DNA from: Novosphingobium sp.
GTDB lineage: Bacteria > Pseudomonadota > Alphaproteobacteria > Sphingomonadales > Sphingomonadaceae
Length of the DNA stretch: 64,000 nt
Direction: 5' to 3'
NCBI RefSeq assembly: GCF_024642085.1
Contig: NZ_JAHEBV010000009.1
Location: forward strand, 1-64,000
Shown one piece after another: positions 48,095-58,937 of the stretch. The notes beneath the pieces were generated by a model. It made no database searches, was not told the origin of the DNA, and was given only the letters and a program-made list of their open reading frames with translations. The position numbers and the translations under genes were made by a program. Position 1 is the stretch's first letter; each line of letters opens with the position of its first letter.

Positions 48095-48973
48095 TTAGAG
48101 CGCTTCCGCGCCGGCGATAATTTCAATAAGTTCGGTGGTGATCGCGGCCTGGCGGCTGCGGTTATACTGGATCGTCAGCTTGCCGATCAGGTCGCCGGCG
48201 TTGCGCGTGGCGTTGTCCATCGCGGTCATCGACGCGCCCTGTTCCGAGGCCATGTTTTCAAGCAACGCCCCGAACAGCTGGGTCTTGAGATAGCGCGGCA
48301 GCAACGCGGCAAGGATTTCCTCCTCGTCCGGTTCGTATTCCACGGCGGCGCTGCCAGCGGCTGTTTCGGCAACCTTTGGGGCGGGGACGGGGATAATCTG
48401 CTGCTCGGTTGGTTCCTGAACCAGCGCAGAACGAAACTTGGAATAGAACAGGTGGGCAACATCGAACTTGCCCGCCTCGTACAGCGTGACCAGTTCGGCT
48501 GCGATCTTTTCGGCCTCGGTGTAACCCGGTTCGCGCACTTCGGTGGTGTCGAACATTGCGAGGATGTCCTTGGGGTATTCGCGGCGGATCACCGCGCGGC
48601 CTTTGCGCCCGACCAGGTAGAACAGCACCGTCTTGCCCTCGGCCCTGAGGCGGCGAGCGGCGACCAGCGCGGCCTTGACGATGTTCGAGTTGAACGCGCC
48701 GGCCAATCCCTTGTCGCTGTTGGCGACGACCAGCAGGTGGATCTGATCGTTGCCAGTACCGGCGAGCAGCTTCGGGCTGCTTTCGCTGACCGTAATCTTG
48801 CTTGCGATCGAGCCCATCACCGTGGCCAGCCGCGCGGCATAGGGGCGCGCAGCTTCAGCCGCGGCCTGCGCTTTACGCAGCTTGGCGGCGGCGACCATCT
48901 GCTTGGCCTTGGTGATCTTCTGGGTCGATTTGACCGAGTTGATCCGCCCTTTGAGTTCCTTTAGCGAGGCCAT
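48095..48973 (-). CDS. atpG: ATP synthase F1 gamma subunit
   Basis: The 292-residue rotor shaft subunit. [36 protein letters not shown] forms the N-terminal helix, and the C-terminal helix is [44 protein letters not shown]. Between residues about 190 and 220 is an Ala/Glu-rich insertion ([22 protein letters not shown]) like that in other alphaproteobacterial gammas. A small palindromic hairpin separates it from atpA. Confidence 0.97.
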   Translation of the reverse strand: MASLKELKGRINSVKSTQKITKAKQMVAAAKLRKAQAAAEAARPYAARLATVMGSIASKITVSESSPKLLAGTGNDQIHLLVVANSDKGLAGAFNSNIVKAALVAARRLRAEGKTVLFYLVGRKGRAVIRREYPKDILAMFDTTEVREPGYTEAEKIAAELVTLYEAGKFDVAHLFYSKFRSALVQEPTEQQIIPVPAPKVAETAAGSAAVEYEPDEEEILAALLPRYLKTQLFGALLENMASEQGASMTAMDNATRNAGDLIGKLTIQYNRSRQAAITTELIEIIAGAEAL

Positions 48974-48990
48974 CGAGGCTTCCTATTTCA

Positions 48991-49014
48991 TCGTCCCGGC
49001 TTACGCCGGGATGA
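48991..49014. repeat. REP-like palindrome in the atpA-atpG gap
   Basis: The sequence tcgtcccggcttacgccgggatga is a 10-bp stem (one mismatch) around TTAC. It resembles the short dispersed palindromes (CCCGGC-n4-GCCGGG flanked by GTCATC) common in Erythrobacter/Novosphingobium-type genomes. Only this copy is visible in the window. It may tune mRNA stability within the atp operon. Confidence 0.5.
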
Positions 49015-49022
49015 CGGTTAAA

Positions 49023-51144
<2,122 letters not shown>

Positions 51145-51224
51145 GCGCTCAGGTTCCTTGCATCGGGTGCGTTGGCAGGGCAGAACCGGCACCAGAGATG
51201 CCATTTGCCCCTTGGACGGGGGCG

Positions 51225-51253
51225 CGCATAGCGGCGATTTTGCTGCGATGCAA
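51225..51253 (-). promoter_or_regulatory. Predicted promoter of the atpHAGDC operon
   Basis: On the minus strand TTGCAT (51253-51248), a 17-base spacer and TATGCG (51230-51225). Same -10 and spacing as the predicted pckA promoter. Transcription would begin near 51218, about 75 bases upstream of atpH. Confidence 0.5.
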
Positions 51254-51315
51254 GGTGGGCTGGGGACATTCCTTGCCGCAGGTGTCCATATAGGAACAGC
51301 GATAAGGCGAAGGCG

Positions 51316-51996
51316 ATGGGCGAAACTATCCAGCTGACAATGGGCGATGGTCACGCCATGCCGTGCTATCATGCGCTGCCTGAGGGTGAGCGGCGGGGCG
51401 GGCTGATCCTGGTCCAGGAAATATTTGGCGTGACCGATCACATCCGCGAGCTGTGTGATGAATATGCCAGCGATGGCTATGAAGTGCTGAGCCCCGGCTT
51501 GTTCGACCGTCAGGAGCCGGGCTGCGCGCTTGGCTATAGCGGCGCTGACTGGGAGCGTGCGGTGCAGATTGCCCGAACAGAGCATGACTGGGATCAGGGC
51601 ATCGACGACACCGCCCGCTGCATCGCGTGGATGACGGAACGGGGCGGTCCGGCATTCATCACCGGCTATTGCTTTGGCGGATCCGTTGCCTGGCGCATGG
51701 CACAGCTATCGGACGATTTGGACGCGGCAAGCTGCTATTACGGCGGTTACATCGCCACCCGCTTTGCTGACGATGCTCCGAAGTGCGCAACGATTTGCCA
51801 CTTTGGCCGCTATGACAATCTGGTGGAGTTTGCGCCGGTCGAAACGCTGATCGCTAAAGAGCACGCGACGGCACAGATATTTGTCTATGAGGCCGGGCAC
51901 GGGTTTAACTCCGATCGGCGCAAGGACTGGCATCCCGAAAGCGCGGATCTGGCAAAGGAACGCACTCTGATGCTGTTTCGCGCATTGGGCGGCTGA
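51316..51996 (+). CDS. Dienelactone hydrolase family protein
   Basis: A 226-residue alpha/beta hydrolase with the catalytic cysteine in GYCFGGS (near residue 118), the Asp in FGRYDNLV, the His in AGHGF, and the EIFG oxyanion segment typical of carboxymethylenebutenolidase-like enzymes. This suggests hydrolysis of lactones or similar esters, but no aromatic degradation genes are adjacent. ATG 51316 is near AAGGCGAAGG. The following DJ-1-like gene starts one base after the stop, implying one operon. Confidence 0.9.
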   Translation: MGETIQLTMGDGHAMPCYHALPEGERRGGLILVQEIFGVTDHIRELCDEYASDGYEVLSPGLFDRQEPGCALGYSGADWERAVQIARTEHDWDQGIDDTARCIAWMTERGGPAFITGYCFGGSVAWRMAQLSDDLDAASCYYGGYIATRFADDAPKCATICHFGRYDNLVEFAPVETLIAKEHATAQIFVYEAGHGFNSDRRKDWHPESADLAKERTLMLFRALGG

Positions 51997-51997
51997 A

Positions 51998-52723
51998 ATG
52001 TCCCGCGTGCTGATCATTCTGCCGCAAACCGATTTCGATCCCACCGAAGTTGCCTTTCCCTGGCAGGTCTGGACCCGGGCGGGCCACGCCGTTGCCTTTG
52101 CAACCGAAACCGGCCAGCCGGCGGCCTGCGATCCTGTGACGCTGAGCGGGGCCGGTCTGCCCGCGCTGGCCCGATCACTGCGCGCCCGCGGCAAAGCGCG
52201 CGAGGCCTATGCGGCGATGATTGGCGATGCAACTTACCTCCAGCCGCTGACCTGGGCGGCGGCGCGGGCGGCAGATTTTGCAGCGCTGCACTTTCCCGGC
52301 GGTCATGCCCCCGGAATGAGGGCCTATTGCGAAAGCGCCGAAGTAATGCGGCTGGCGCGTGAAGCTTTCGGTGCGCACCAGCCTGTCAGCGCGGTGTGCC
52401 ACGGCGTGCTGCCGCTGGCCCGCGCCGGATTGTTGGCCGGGCGGCGGACAACTGCGCTGACTGCCATGCAGGAAAATATTGCCGTCGCGCTAACCCGCCG
52501 GGCGCTGCCGGGCCACTACCGGACCTATCCTGAAACCGTTGAGGCCGAGGTGACCCGCCACCTCGGTGCCAAGGGCACGTTTGAGCGGGGCCCTTTAATT
52601 CCCAGCTTTGCAAATGCGGCGGCACCTCACGCCGGATTTGTTGTGCAGGACCTGCGCTATTTATCGGGGCGCTGGCCGGGCGATGCCTGGACTCTGGCCG
52701 AAAGGATGCTCGACCTGCTTTGA
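51998..52723 (+). CDS. DJ-1/PfpI-type (glutamine amidotransferase-like) protein
   Basis: A 241-residue class I glutamine amidotransferase-like protein. MSRVLIILPQTDFDPTEVAFPWQ opens the fold, LHFPGGHAPGMRAY carries a conserved Glu/Gly region, and SAVCHGVLPLARAGLL has the nucleophile cysteine near residue 130. Its length is like the Hsp31/Hchp-type or ES1-like members rather than the short PfpI form. Activity unknown. It immediately follows the dienelactone hydrolase gene; the pairing may indicate detoxification of reactive carbonyls, which is inference. Confidence 0.85.
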   Translation: MSRVLIILPQTDFDPTEVAFPWQVWTRAGHAVAFATETGQPAACDPVTLSGAGLPALARSLRARGKAREAYAAMIGDATYLQPLTWAAARAADFAALHFPGGHAPGMRAYCESAEVMRLAREAFGAHQPVSAVCHGVLPLARAGLLAGRRTTALTAMQENIAVALTRRALPGHYRTYPETVEAEVTRHLGAKGTFERGPLIPSFANAAAPHAGFVVQDLRYLSGRWPGDAWTLAERMLDLL

Positions 52724-52792
52724 ACGCAATGTGCGGGACGCTGAGCGGGATGCGGGGCGCTAATGGCTGATTTCCACTTGAAAGGACCAGTC

Positions 52793-53269
52793 ATGACTTA
52801 TCGCATCGCCGGTTTGCAGCCCGAACATTTTGCACCGTTGTTTTCCCTCTCTGACGCTGAACTGGCCGCGCGCAATAGCTGCCGGGTCAGCGCGGCATCT
52901 TCGCGCGGTTATCCGTGCCGGGTTTCGCTGCAAGATGCGGCACAGGGCGAAGAGCTGATCCTGCTCAACCACACCAGCCACGATGTCGCCACGCCATATC
53001 GCAGCACCTATGCCATATATGTCCGGCGGGATGTTGAAGTGGCGGCGTTCGCGGATGTAACGCCGCCAGTTTTCGAAGGTCGGCCGCTGGGTCTGCGCGG
53101 CTTCGCCGCCGATGGGATGCTGCACGATGCGCGGCTTGCTTTGCCGGGTGATGCTGACGCGAAGATTCGTGACATGCTGGACAACCCCGTCATTGCCTAT
53201 ATCCATGCCCATAATGCCGCGCATGGCTGCTTTGCCGCGCGGATCGACCGCCATGGAGAGACCGCGTGA
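52793..53269 (+). CDS. DUF1203 domain-containing protein
   Basis: A 158-residue protein with SCRVSAASSRGYPCRVSLQDAAQGEELILLNHTSHDVATPYRSTYAIYVR, which is the DUF1203 pattern, and a C-terminal NPVIAYIHAHNAAHGCFAARIDR. Function unknown; the Cys/His content could support metal binding. ATG 52793 has AAAGGA six bases upstream, favoured over 52763. The stop overlaps the ada start (GTGA), so it is translationally coupled to the alkylation-repair gene. Confidence 0.87.
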   Translation: MTYRIAGLQPEHFAPLFSLSDAELAARNSCRVSAASSRGYPCRVSLQDAAQGEELILLNHTSHDVATPYRSTYAIYVRRDVEVAAFADVTPPVFEGRPLGLRGFAADGMLHDARLALPGDADAKIRDMLDNPVIAYIHAHNAAHGCFAARIDRHGETA

Positions 53270-54288
53270 CTCTCGACGCCGACGAATGCTGGAATGCCGC
53301 AATTGCCCGAGATCGGCGCTTTGACGGCCGCTTCGTATCGGGGGTGCTGTCGACCGGCATCTATTGCCGCCCGTCATGTCCTGCGCGGCATCCCAAACGC
53401 GAGAACGTCCGCTTTTTTGTCGACGGCGCGGCGGCTCGTGCAGAAGGCCTGCGGCCCTGCCTGCGCTGTTCTCCTGACGATGTGTCGCGTGATGAACGTG
53501 CGGTGCTGAGTGCTATTGCCGCGATCAAGGCAGCGGAACAGCCGCTTGCCCTGGCGGCGTTGGCGGCCGAAACCGGCTATTCGCCCGCGCATTTTCAGCG
53601 GGTATTCGCCCGCGCTACCGGCCTGTCGCCTTCGGCCTATGGCCGCGCCTTGATGGCTGAGCGCGCGGCCGCGGCGCTGAGTGGCGGGGGCACTGTCACC
53701 AATGCGATCTACGCAGCAGGCTATTCGGGGCCTTCGCGGTTCTATGAAGCCAATCAGGGAAGGCTGGGCATGACACCATCGGCATGGGCCGCGGGCGGCA
53801 AGGGGGTGACGATTCGCTGGGCGGTAGTGGGCACTTCGCTGGGCGCGATGCTGGTCGCTGCGACGGATAAAGGCGTGTGCCGCCTGTCTTTCAACGAAGG
53901 CGTCGAAGCCTTGGAAAAGCGCTTCCCCAACGCTGCCCTGGCGGAAGGCGATGCGTCCTTCGCAGCCCTGCTAGCCGATGTTTTGACGGCGGTGGAGGCG
54001 CCCGGAGATTTCGCGCACATCCCGCTCGACGTTAAAGGTACTGCCTTTCAGGAAGCGGTGTGGCGCGAATTGCAGCGCATCCCTGCAGGTGAGACGCGCA
54101 CCTATGCGCAGCTTGCTGCCGCCGTGGGGCGCCCCAAGGCCGTGCGCGCAGCGGGTACCGCCAACGGCGCCAACAACGTGGCCGTGCTGATCCCCTGCCA
54201 CCGGGTGATCAACACTGGCGGCGGATTGGGAGGGTATGCCTATGGTCTTGAAATTAAGCGCAAGTTGCTGAAAAAGGAAATGAAATGA
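53266..54288 (+). CDS. ada: Bifunctional Ada regulator / O6-methylguanine-DNA methyltransferase
   Basis: A 340-residue protein with three parts. The Ada zinc domain has GIYCRPSCPARHP and LRPCLRC, all four cysteines including the phosphotriester acceptor. An AraC-type helix-turn-helix follows (LAALAAETGYSPAHFQRVF). The C-terminal methyltransferase has active-site VAVLIPCHRVI, preceded by KGTAFQEAVWRELQRIPAGETRTY. It repairs O6-methylguanine and activates its regulon when methylated. The start is GTG 53266 within the DUF1203 stop, and it overlaps the next gene by ATGA. Confidence 0.95.
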   Translation: MTLDADECWNAAIARDRRFDGRFVSGVLSTGIYCRPSCPARHPKRENVRFFVDGAAARAEGLRPCLRCSPDDVSRDERAVLSAIAAIKAAEQPLALAALAAETGYSPAHFQRVFARATGLSPSAYGRALMAERAAAALSGGGTVTNAIYAAGYSGPSRFYEANQGRLGMTPSAWAAGGKGVTIRWAVVGTSLGAMLVAATDKGVCRLSFNEGVEALEKRFPNAALAEGDASFAALLADVLTAVEAPGDFAHIPLDVKGTAFQEAVWRELQRIPAGETRTYAQLAAAVGRPKAVRAAGTANGANNVAVLIPCHRVINTGGGLGGYAYGLEIKRKLLKKEMK

Positions 54289-55049
54289 ACGACATGGTAG
54301 CCGCTTTCCGCGCACTTCATGTTCCAGGCGATCCGCTGGTGCTGTTCAACATCTGGGATGCTGGAAGTGCCACGGTGGTTGCCGAAGCCGGAGCCAAAGC
54401 GATCGCCACTGGCAGCTATGCGGTCGCCGAAGCGCAAGGCTTCAAGGACGGGGAAGAGTTCCCGCTAGATCGCGCGCTGGAAGTGGTGGCTGGGGTATTG
54501 CGGGCGACTGACCTCCCGGTCACTTTCGACATGGAATCTGGCTATGGTGATACTCCGGAAGAAGTCGGGCGCTCGGTCGCAAAGGCATTTGATGCAGGCG
54601 TGGCTGGCATCAACATGGAGGACCGCCTGCCAGGCATGACAGACTTGCTCGCCATTGCCGAACAGGCCGAACGGCTGTCCGCTGCAGCGGAATCGGGCAT
54701 CTTCGTCAACGCGCGCTGCGACCTGTTCCGGGGTCAGCCACCGGAAAACCACTTCTCGCTGATCCCGCAGGTGCTGGACCGGGCACGGGCCTATGCCGAT
54801 GCCGGCGCGAACGGACTGTTCGTGCCTTTCACCACCGATCTCGCGGCTCTGAGCACCATTTGCGAAAAGTCATCGTTGCCGGTCAACATCATCTGGAATC
54901 CCGCGTTTCGCGACCGTACGCAGCTGGCCGGATTGGGCGCGGCACGGATCAGCCACGGCCACCGCCCGTGGGCTGCGGCAATGGCTTGGCTGGGTGATGC
55001 GGCAAGAGGCGTGCTGAACGGCGGAAAGCCGCCCTATGACAGTGCTTGA
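54285..55049 (+). CDS. Isocitrate lyase/PEP mutase superfamily protein
   Basis: A 254-residue TIM-barrel protein. NIWDAGSATVVAEAGAKAIATGSYAVAEAQG opens the barrel; the metal-site region is VTFDMESGYGDTPEEV and the catalytic loop area GVAGINMEDRLPG. The KKCGH motif of true isocitrate lyases is absent, so it belongs to the carboxyvinyl-carboxyphosphonate/oxaloacetate-type group with unknown substrate. It is the third gene of the coupled DUF1203-ada unit, which may make it part of the alkylation response, by context only. Confidence 0.88.
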   Translation: MNDMVAAFRALHVPGDPLVLFNIWDAGSATVVAEAGAKAIATGSYAVAEAQGFKDGEEFPLDRALEVVAGVLRATDLPVTFDMESGYGDTPEEVGRSVAKAFDAGVAGINMEDRLPGMTDLLAIAEQAERLSAAAESGIFVNARCDLFRGQPPENHFSLIPQVLDRARAYADAGANGLFVPFTTDLAALSTICEKSSLPVNIIWNPAFRDRTQLAGLGAARISHGHRPWAAAMAWLGDAARGVLNGGKPPYDSA

Positions 55050-55093
55050 GTTTTGCGCTTGCCAGCAAGACGTGTTTCGGGAATAAGCGGTGT

Positions 55094-56032
55094 ATGAATG
55101 AAGTAATACAGCAAGAGCCAGACACCACGGTTCCCGCGCGTTCAATCCAAACGGGGTTGCGGCAAATCATTGCCTTTCCGCTGACACTGATGATGCTGTC
55201 TTTCGCGTGGATTGTGCTGATCGCCAGCGGAACCAGCCTGATTATCCAGCGTATCCTGCCGGGTACCAACACCCCCCTGAAAGCGCTGGGGGCGGTGTTC
55301 GTCGCCGTTTGCGTGGTAATAGGGTACAAGGCGTTCAAGCGCTGGGTTGAACGGGGTCCGGATACCGAATTGCCGCTAAAGGGACTTCTTCCGGAACTGG
55401 GTGCCGGGCTGGCCATCGGCGCGCTATTGTTTTCGTTCATGACGGGGGTAGTCGCACTATTAGGTGGGTTCGAAGTGCTGGGTTTGCGGGGCGCAGGACA
55501 AATCTGGTCAATGCTGGCGCTCGCGGTAATCAGCGGCACAATCGAGGAGACGCTATTTCGCGGGATCCTGTTCCGCCACCTGGAAACCATGCTGGGTTCG
55601 TGGTCGGCGCTGGCGCTGACTTCTGCCTTGTTCGGAGCCGGGCACATTTTTAACCCTGATGCAACGTGGTTCGCCGCCTTTGCCATTGCGGTCGAAGCAG
55701 GCATCCTGCTGGGTGCGGCCTATATGCTGACCCGGCGGCTGTGGCTGGCGATCGGCATCCACGCCGCCTGGAACTTCACGCAAGGTTGGGTCTTTTCCGT
55801 GCCCGTGTCCGGCGGGGACGCACCGCTGGGCCTGCTGATAACCCGCCGGATCGGGCCGGACTGGCTTACCGGCGGCGATTTCGGGCTGGAAGCCAGCGCG
55901 GTGGCAATGGTTGTCGCGACGCTGGCCGGCGTCGTCATGCTGGTCCGGGTGGTCAAGCGCGGCGGCACGCGCCCGCCGATGTGGATTAAGCGCGTTGTGC
56001 CGCCGACAGAAACGCCGGTCCGCCTAGCTTAG
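55094..56032 (+). CDS. CPBP family intramembrane metalloprotease
   Basis: A 312-residue membrane protein with about eight helices. The CPBP (Abi, CAAX-protease-like) motifs are SGTIEETLFRGILFRHLE (EExxxR), FGAGHIFNP (FxxxH) and IGIHAAWNFTQG (HxxxN), all catalytic residues present. Such proteases process membrane proteins or prenylated peptides; bacterial members can act in bacteriocin self-protection. Target unknown. ATG 55094 avoids overlap with the gap after the previous gene. The stop overlaps the convergent GST gene. Confidence 0.9.
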   Translation: MNEVIQQEPDTTVPARSIQTGLRQIIAFPLTLMMLSFAWIVLIASGTSLIIQRILPGTNTPLKALGAVFVAVCVVIGYKAFKRWVERGPDTELPLKGLLPELGAGLAIGALLFSFMTGVVALLGGFEVLGLRGAGQIWSMLALAVISGTIEETLFRGILFRHLETMLGSWSALALTSALFGAGHIFNPDATWFAAFAIAVEAGILLGAAYMLTRRLWLAIGIHAAWNFTQGWVFSVPVSGGDAPLGLLITRRIGPDWLTGGDFGLEASAVAMVVATLAGVVMLVRVVKRGGTRPPMWIKRVVPPTETPVRLA

Positions 56033-56656
56033 CATCGGAGCCATGCCGGGTTCAGCCTTGGCCATGGCGGCCTGGTAGGCCGGACGCTGACCGATCCGTT
56101 GCAAGTAGGCTGCAATGTTGGGGAAGGGTTCCAGGCTCATCCCGTTGAACGCGCGCGATGTGGTCAGGCTAAAGCCCATCATTATGTCAGCAAGTGTCAG
56201 GTTGCGCCCGCCGAAATAGTGCGCCTCACCCAGCCGCGCCTCGGCCAGCTGCCAGCCCTTGGCGCCGCGATCGGCGACGAACGGCGGCATTTCCGCAGCC
56301 CCTGCGGCCTGCGCGGCCAATGCCATCATGCCGTTGGTCATGAACGTTGCGTTGGAGAAGTGGAACCAGAACAAATGCCCGGCAAAGTCCGCATCGTCCG
56401 GCCCGGGTGACAGGCGCGAGCCGCCGTATTTGCGGTCAATATACTCGCAAATCGCCCCGCTCTCGCCCAGTACCATGCCGTCATCCTCGATCACCGGAGC
56501 GATCCCCATTGGGTGGAGGGCCTTGTATTCATCGGGCGCCATCCGATTATCCTCGCGGCGGTTATAGAGCGTCAGTGCGTAAGTCAGCCCAAGCTCCTCG
56601 CACAGCCAGACGATCCGTTCGGATTGGGAAATGCGCAGGTGGTGGACGGTCAGCAT
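56024..56656 (-). CDS. Glutathione S-transferase family protein
   Basis: A 210-residue GST. The N-terminal thioredoxin-like domain has LRISQSERIVWLCEELGLTY (catalytic Ser/Tyr region), the cis-Pro motif LHPMGIAPVIEDDG and the glutathione-binding ESGAICEYIDRKYG. The helical C-terminal domain has FGGRNLTLADIMMGFSL, the N-cap box. Substrate unknown. It converges on the CPBP gene, overlapping by 9 bases, and lies downstream of priA on the same strand. Confidence 0.92.
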   Translation of the reverse strand: MLTVHHLRISQSERIVWLCEELGLTYALTLYNRREDNRMAPDEYKALHPMGIAPVIEDDGMVLGESGAICEYIDRKYGGSRLSPGPDDADFAGHLFWFHFSNATFMTNGMMALAAQAAGAAEMPPFVADRGAKGWQLAEARLGEAHYFGGRNLTLADIMMGFSLTTSRAFNGMSLEPFPNIAAYLQRIGQRPAYQAAMAKAEPGMAPMLS

Positions 56657-56689
56657 CGGAGTGTCTCCTTGATCGAATGGTCAGCCCTA

Positions 56690-58855
56690 TCAGACGAAAC
56701 TGTAAGGGTCGATGTCGACTGCGACGCGCACGCCGGGCGGGAAGTTCAGCCCGCCCAGCCAGTCCCGGATCACATACTGGACCTGGGCACTGCGCCGCGC
56801 GTTGATGAGCAGGCGGTAGCGGTAGCGCCCCCGCAGTTGTGCCATGGGGGCTGGGGCCGGGCCAAGCACCATGACGTCGGGCAGGTTGGGCCGCGCGCCG
56901 CCGATCGCGCGGGCCGCTTCGCGCGCTTCGGCCTCGTCCTCGCTCGATACGATGATCGCGGCCCAGCGCCCGAACGGCGGTGCGCCGGCATCGCGGCGCG
57001 CCTCTGCTTCGGCGGCATAAAAGGCATCGCGGTCACCAGCAGCCAGCGCGGCGATCACGGCTGCTTCGGGATGGCGGGTCTGGATAAGGACGGTGCCGGG
57101 CTTTTCCCCGCGCCCGGCGCGACCGGCAACCTGGGCAATCTGTTGATAGGTCCGCTCGCCCGCGCGCAGGTCGCCGCCTTCCAACCCCATGTCGGCATCG
57201 ACCACGCCGACCAGCGTCAGTTCGGGAAAGTGATAGCCTTTGGTCACCAGCTGGGTGCCAATGATCACGTCGATCGCTTTGCCTTCAGCCGCTGCGACGA
57301 AGGTGCCGATCTTTTCCGGACTGTTCAGCGTATCGGAAGTGACCAGTGCGATCCGAGCATCAGGCAGCACCTGTGCCACCTCGTCAGCGATCCGCTCAAC
57401 CCCGGGACCGCAGGCGACCAGGCATTCGGGGGTGTGGCATTCAGGGCATTCGCCCGGAACCGGGGTTTCGTGCCCGCAGTGGTGACAGGCCAGCCGCCGC
57501 GACAGACGGTGCTCGACCAGCCAGGCGCTGCAATTGGGGCACTGGAAACGGTAGCCGCAGTGACGGCAAAGCGTCAGCGGGGCATAACCGCGGCGGTTGA
57601 GAAACAACAGCGACTGTTCGCCGCGCGCCAGCCTGTCCTGCATTTCGTCAATTAGCCTGGGCGCGAGCCATTGGCCGCGTTGCGGTGGCTGTTCGCGAAG
57701 GTCGAGTATCTCAATCGCGGGCAGTTCTGCCCCGCCGAAACGGGCGGGTAAGTCAATTTTCTCATAGACCCCGGCCTCGGCGAGCTGGAGCGATTCCAGC
57801 GCCGGCGTCGCGCTGGCCAGAATTACCGGGATGCGTTCAAACCTGGCGCGGATCACAGCGACGTCGCGGGCGTTATAGCGCACCCCGTCGTCCTGCTTGA
57901 ACGATACCTCGTGCGCTTCATCCACCACGATCAGACCCAGCCAGGCAAAGGGCATGAACAGGGCCGAACGCGCGCCGACCACGACCTGAGCATGGCCCGA
58001 AACGATTGCCCGCCAGGCGCGCCGCCGTTCGCTTTGCTTGAGGCTGGAATGCCACAGAACAGGCGGCACCCCGAAGCGCGCTTCAAAGCGGCGCAAAAAG
58101 TTTTCGGTCAGCGCGATTTCGGGCAGCAGCACCAGCACCTGTCGCCCCAACCGGATCGCTTCGGCGACCGCTTCGAAATAGCATTCGGTCTTGCCCGATC
58201 CGGTTACCCCATCGAGCAGGAACGGCGTGAACCCCTCGGCCGTAATCGCGCTGACAAACCGGTCGGCAACAGCCTGTTGATCAGCCGACAGATCGGGCGC
58301 GGCGTGAAGCGGGTTGGCGCGGGGGTAGGGGCGGTCCAAATCGACTGTCACAGGGTCCAGCAGCCCGGCCCCGACCATCCCGCGCAGCACGCCTTCGGAT
58401 ACGCTGGCCAGTTCCGCCAGTTCGCGGATACTGGCCTGTTCGCCGTGCAGCGCATCCATGGCGGCGGCGCGCTGCGGAGTCAGACGCTTGGGCTCCAGCC
58501 CCGACAGGCGGTATTCGGTCGTGGTCCCGCCGCCGCGCAGCGCCGCCATGGACCCCAGTGCCATCCGGGCCACCGCGTTCATGGGCGCGCAGTAATAATC
58601 CGCGGTCCATTCGATCAGCCTCCGCAAGGGGGCAGGAAAGGGCGGAACCGGCAGTACTTCCAGGATCGGCCGCAGCCTGGCATCGGGAACATCCGCCCCC
58701 GGCAACCGTTCTGTTTCCCAGACGATTCCAAGAACCTGGCGCGGTCCCAGCGGCGCCAAGACGACCGAACCGATATCCGTCGCCATTCCATCCGGAAGGC
58801 GATAGTCAAGCACATTGAGTACGGGATTGAAGATAAGGAGTCGGACGCGGGTCAT
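56690..58855 (-). CDS. priA: Primosomal protein N' (replication restart helicase PriA)
   Basis: A 721-residue superfamily 2 helicase that restarts collapsed replication forks. It has an N-terminal 3'-end binding domain, Walker A FLLDGVTGSGKTECYFEA, a DEAH-type box LIVVDEAHEVSFKQDDGVRYNARDVA, and the Cys-rich zinc module LCRHCGYRFQCPNCSAWLVEH ... CHHCGHETPVPGECPECHTPECL. The C-terminal motifs IIGTQLVTKGYHFPELTLVGVVDAD and QVAGRAGRGEKPG are intact. Start ATG 58855 is the normal N-terminus. The plus-strand ORF 57911-59251 is its shadow. Confidence 0.96.
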   Translation of the reverse strand: MTRVRLLIFNPVLNVLDYRLPDGMATDIGSVVLAPLGPRQVLGIVWETERLPGADVPDARLRPILEVLPVPPFPAPLRRLIEWTADYYCAPMNAVARMALGSMAALRGGGTTTEYRLSGLEPKRLTPQRAAAMDALHGEQASIRELAELASVSEGVLRGMVGAGLLDPVTVDLDRPYPRANPLHAAPDLSADQQAVADRFVSAITAEGFTPFLLDGVTGSGKTECYFEAVAEAIRLGRQVLVLLPEIALTENFLRRFEARFGVPPVLWHSSLKQSERRRAWRAIVSGHAQVVVGARSALFMPFAWLGLIVVDEAHEVSFKQDDGVRYNARDVAVIRARFERIPVILASATPALESLQLAEAGVYEKIDLPARFGGAELPAIEILDLREQPPQRGQWLAPRLIDEMQDRLARGEQSLLFLNRRGYAPLTLCRHCGYRFQCPNCSAWLVEHRLSRRLACHHCGHETPVPGECPECHTPECLVACGPGVERIADEVAQVLPDARIALVTSDTLNSPEKIGTFVAAAEGKAIDVIIGTQLVTKGYHFPELTLVGVVDADMGLEGGDLRAGERTYQQIAQVAGRAGRGEKPGTVLIQTRHPEAAVIAALAAGDRDAFYAAEAEARRDAGAPPFGRWAAIIVSSEDEAEAREAARAIGGARPNLPDVMVLGPAPAPMAQLRGRYRYRLLINARRSAQVQYVIRDWLGGLNFPPGVRVAVDIDPYSFV

Positions 58856-58937
58856 GGGTCAAGCCTCTATGCAGCGTTGCAGGCTCCATCGTCACCCCCG
58901 GACAGAGAAACTTTCGGAAGAAAAGGATCAGGGGAAA

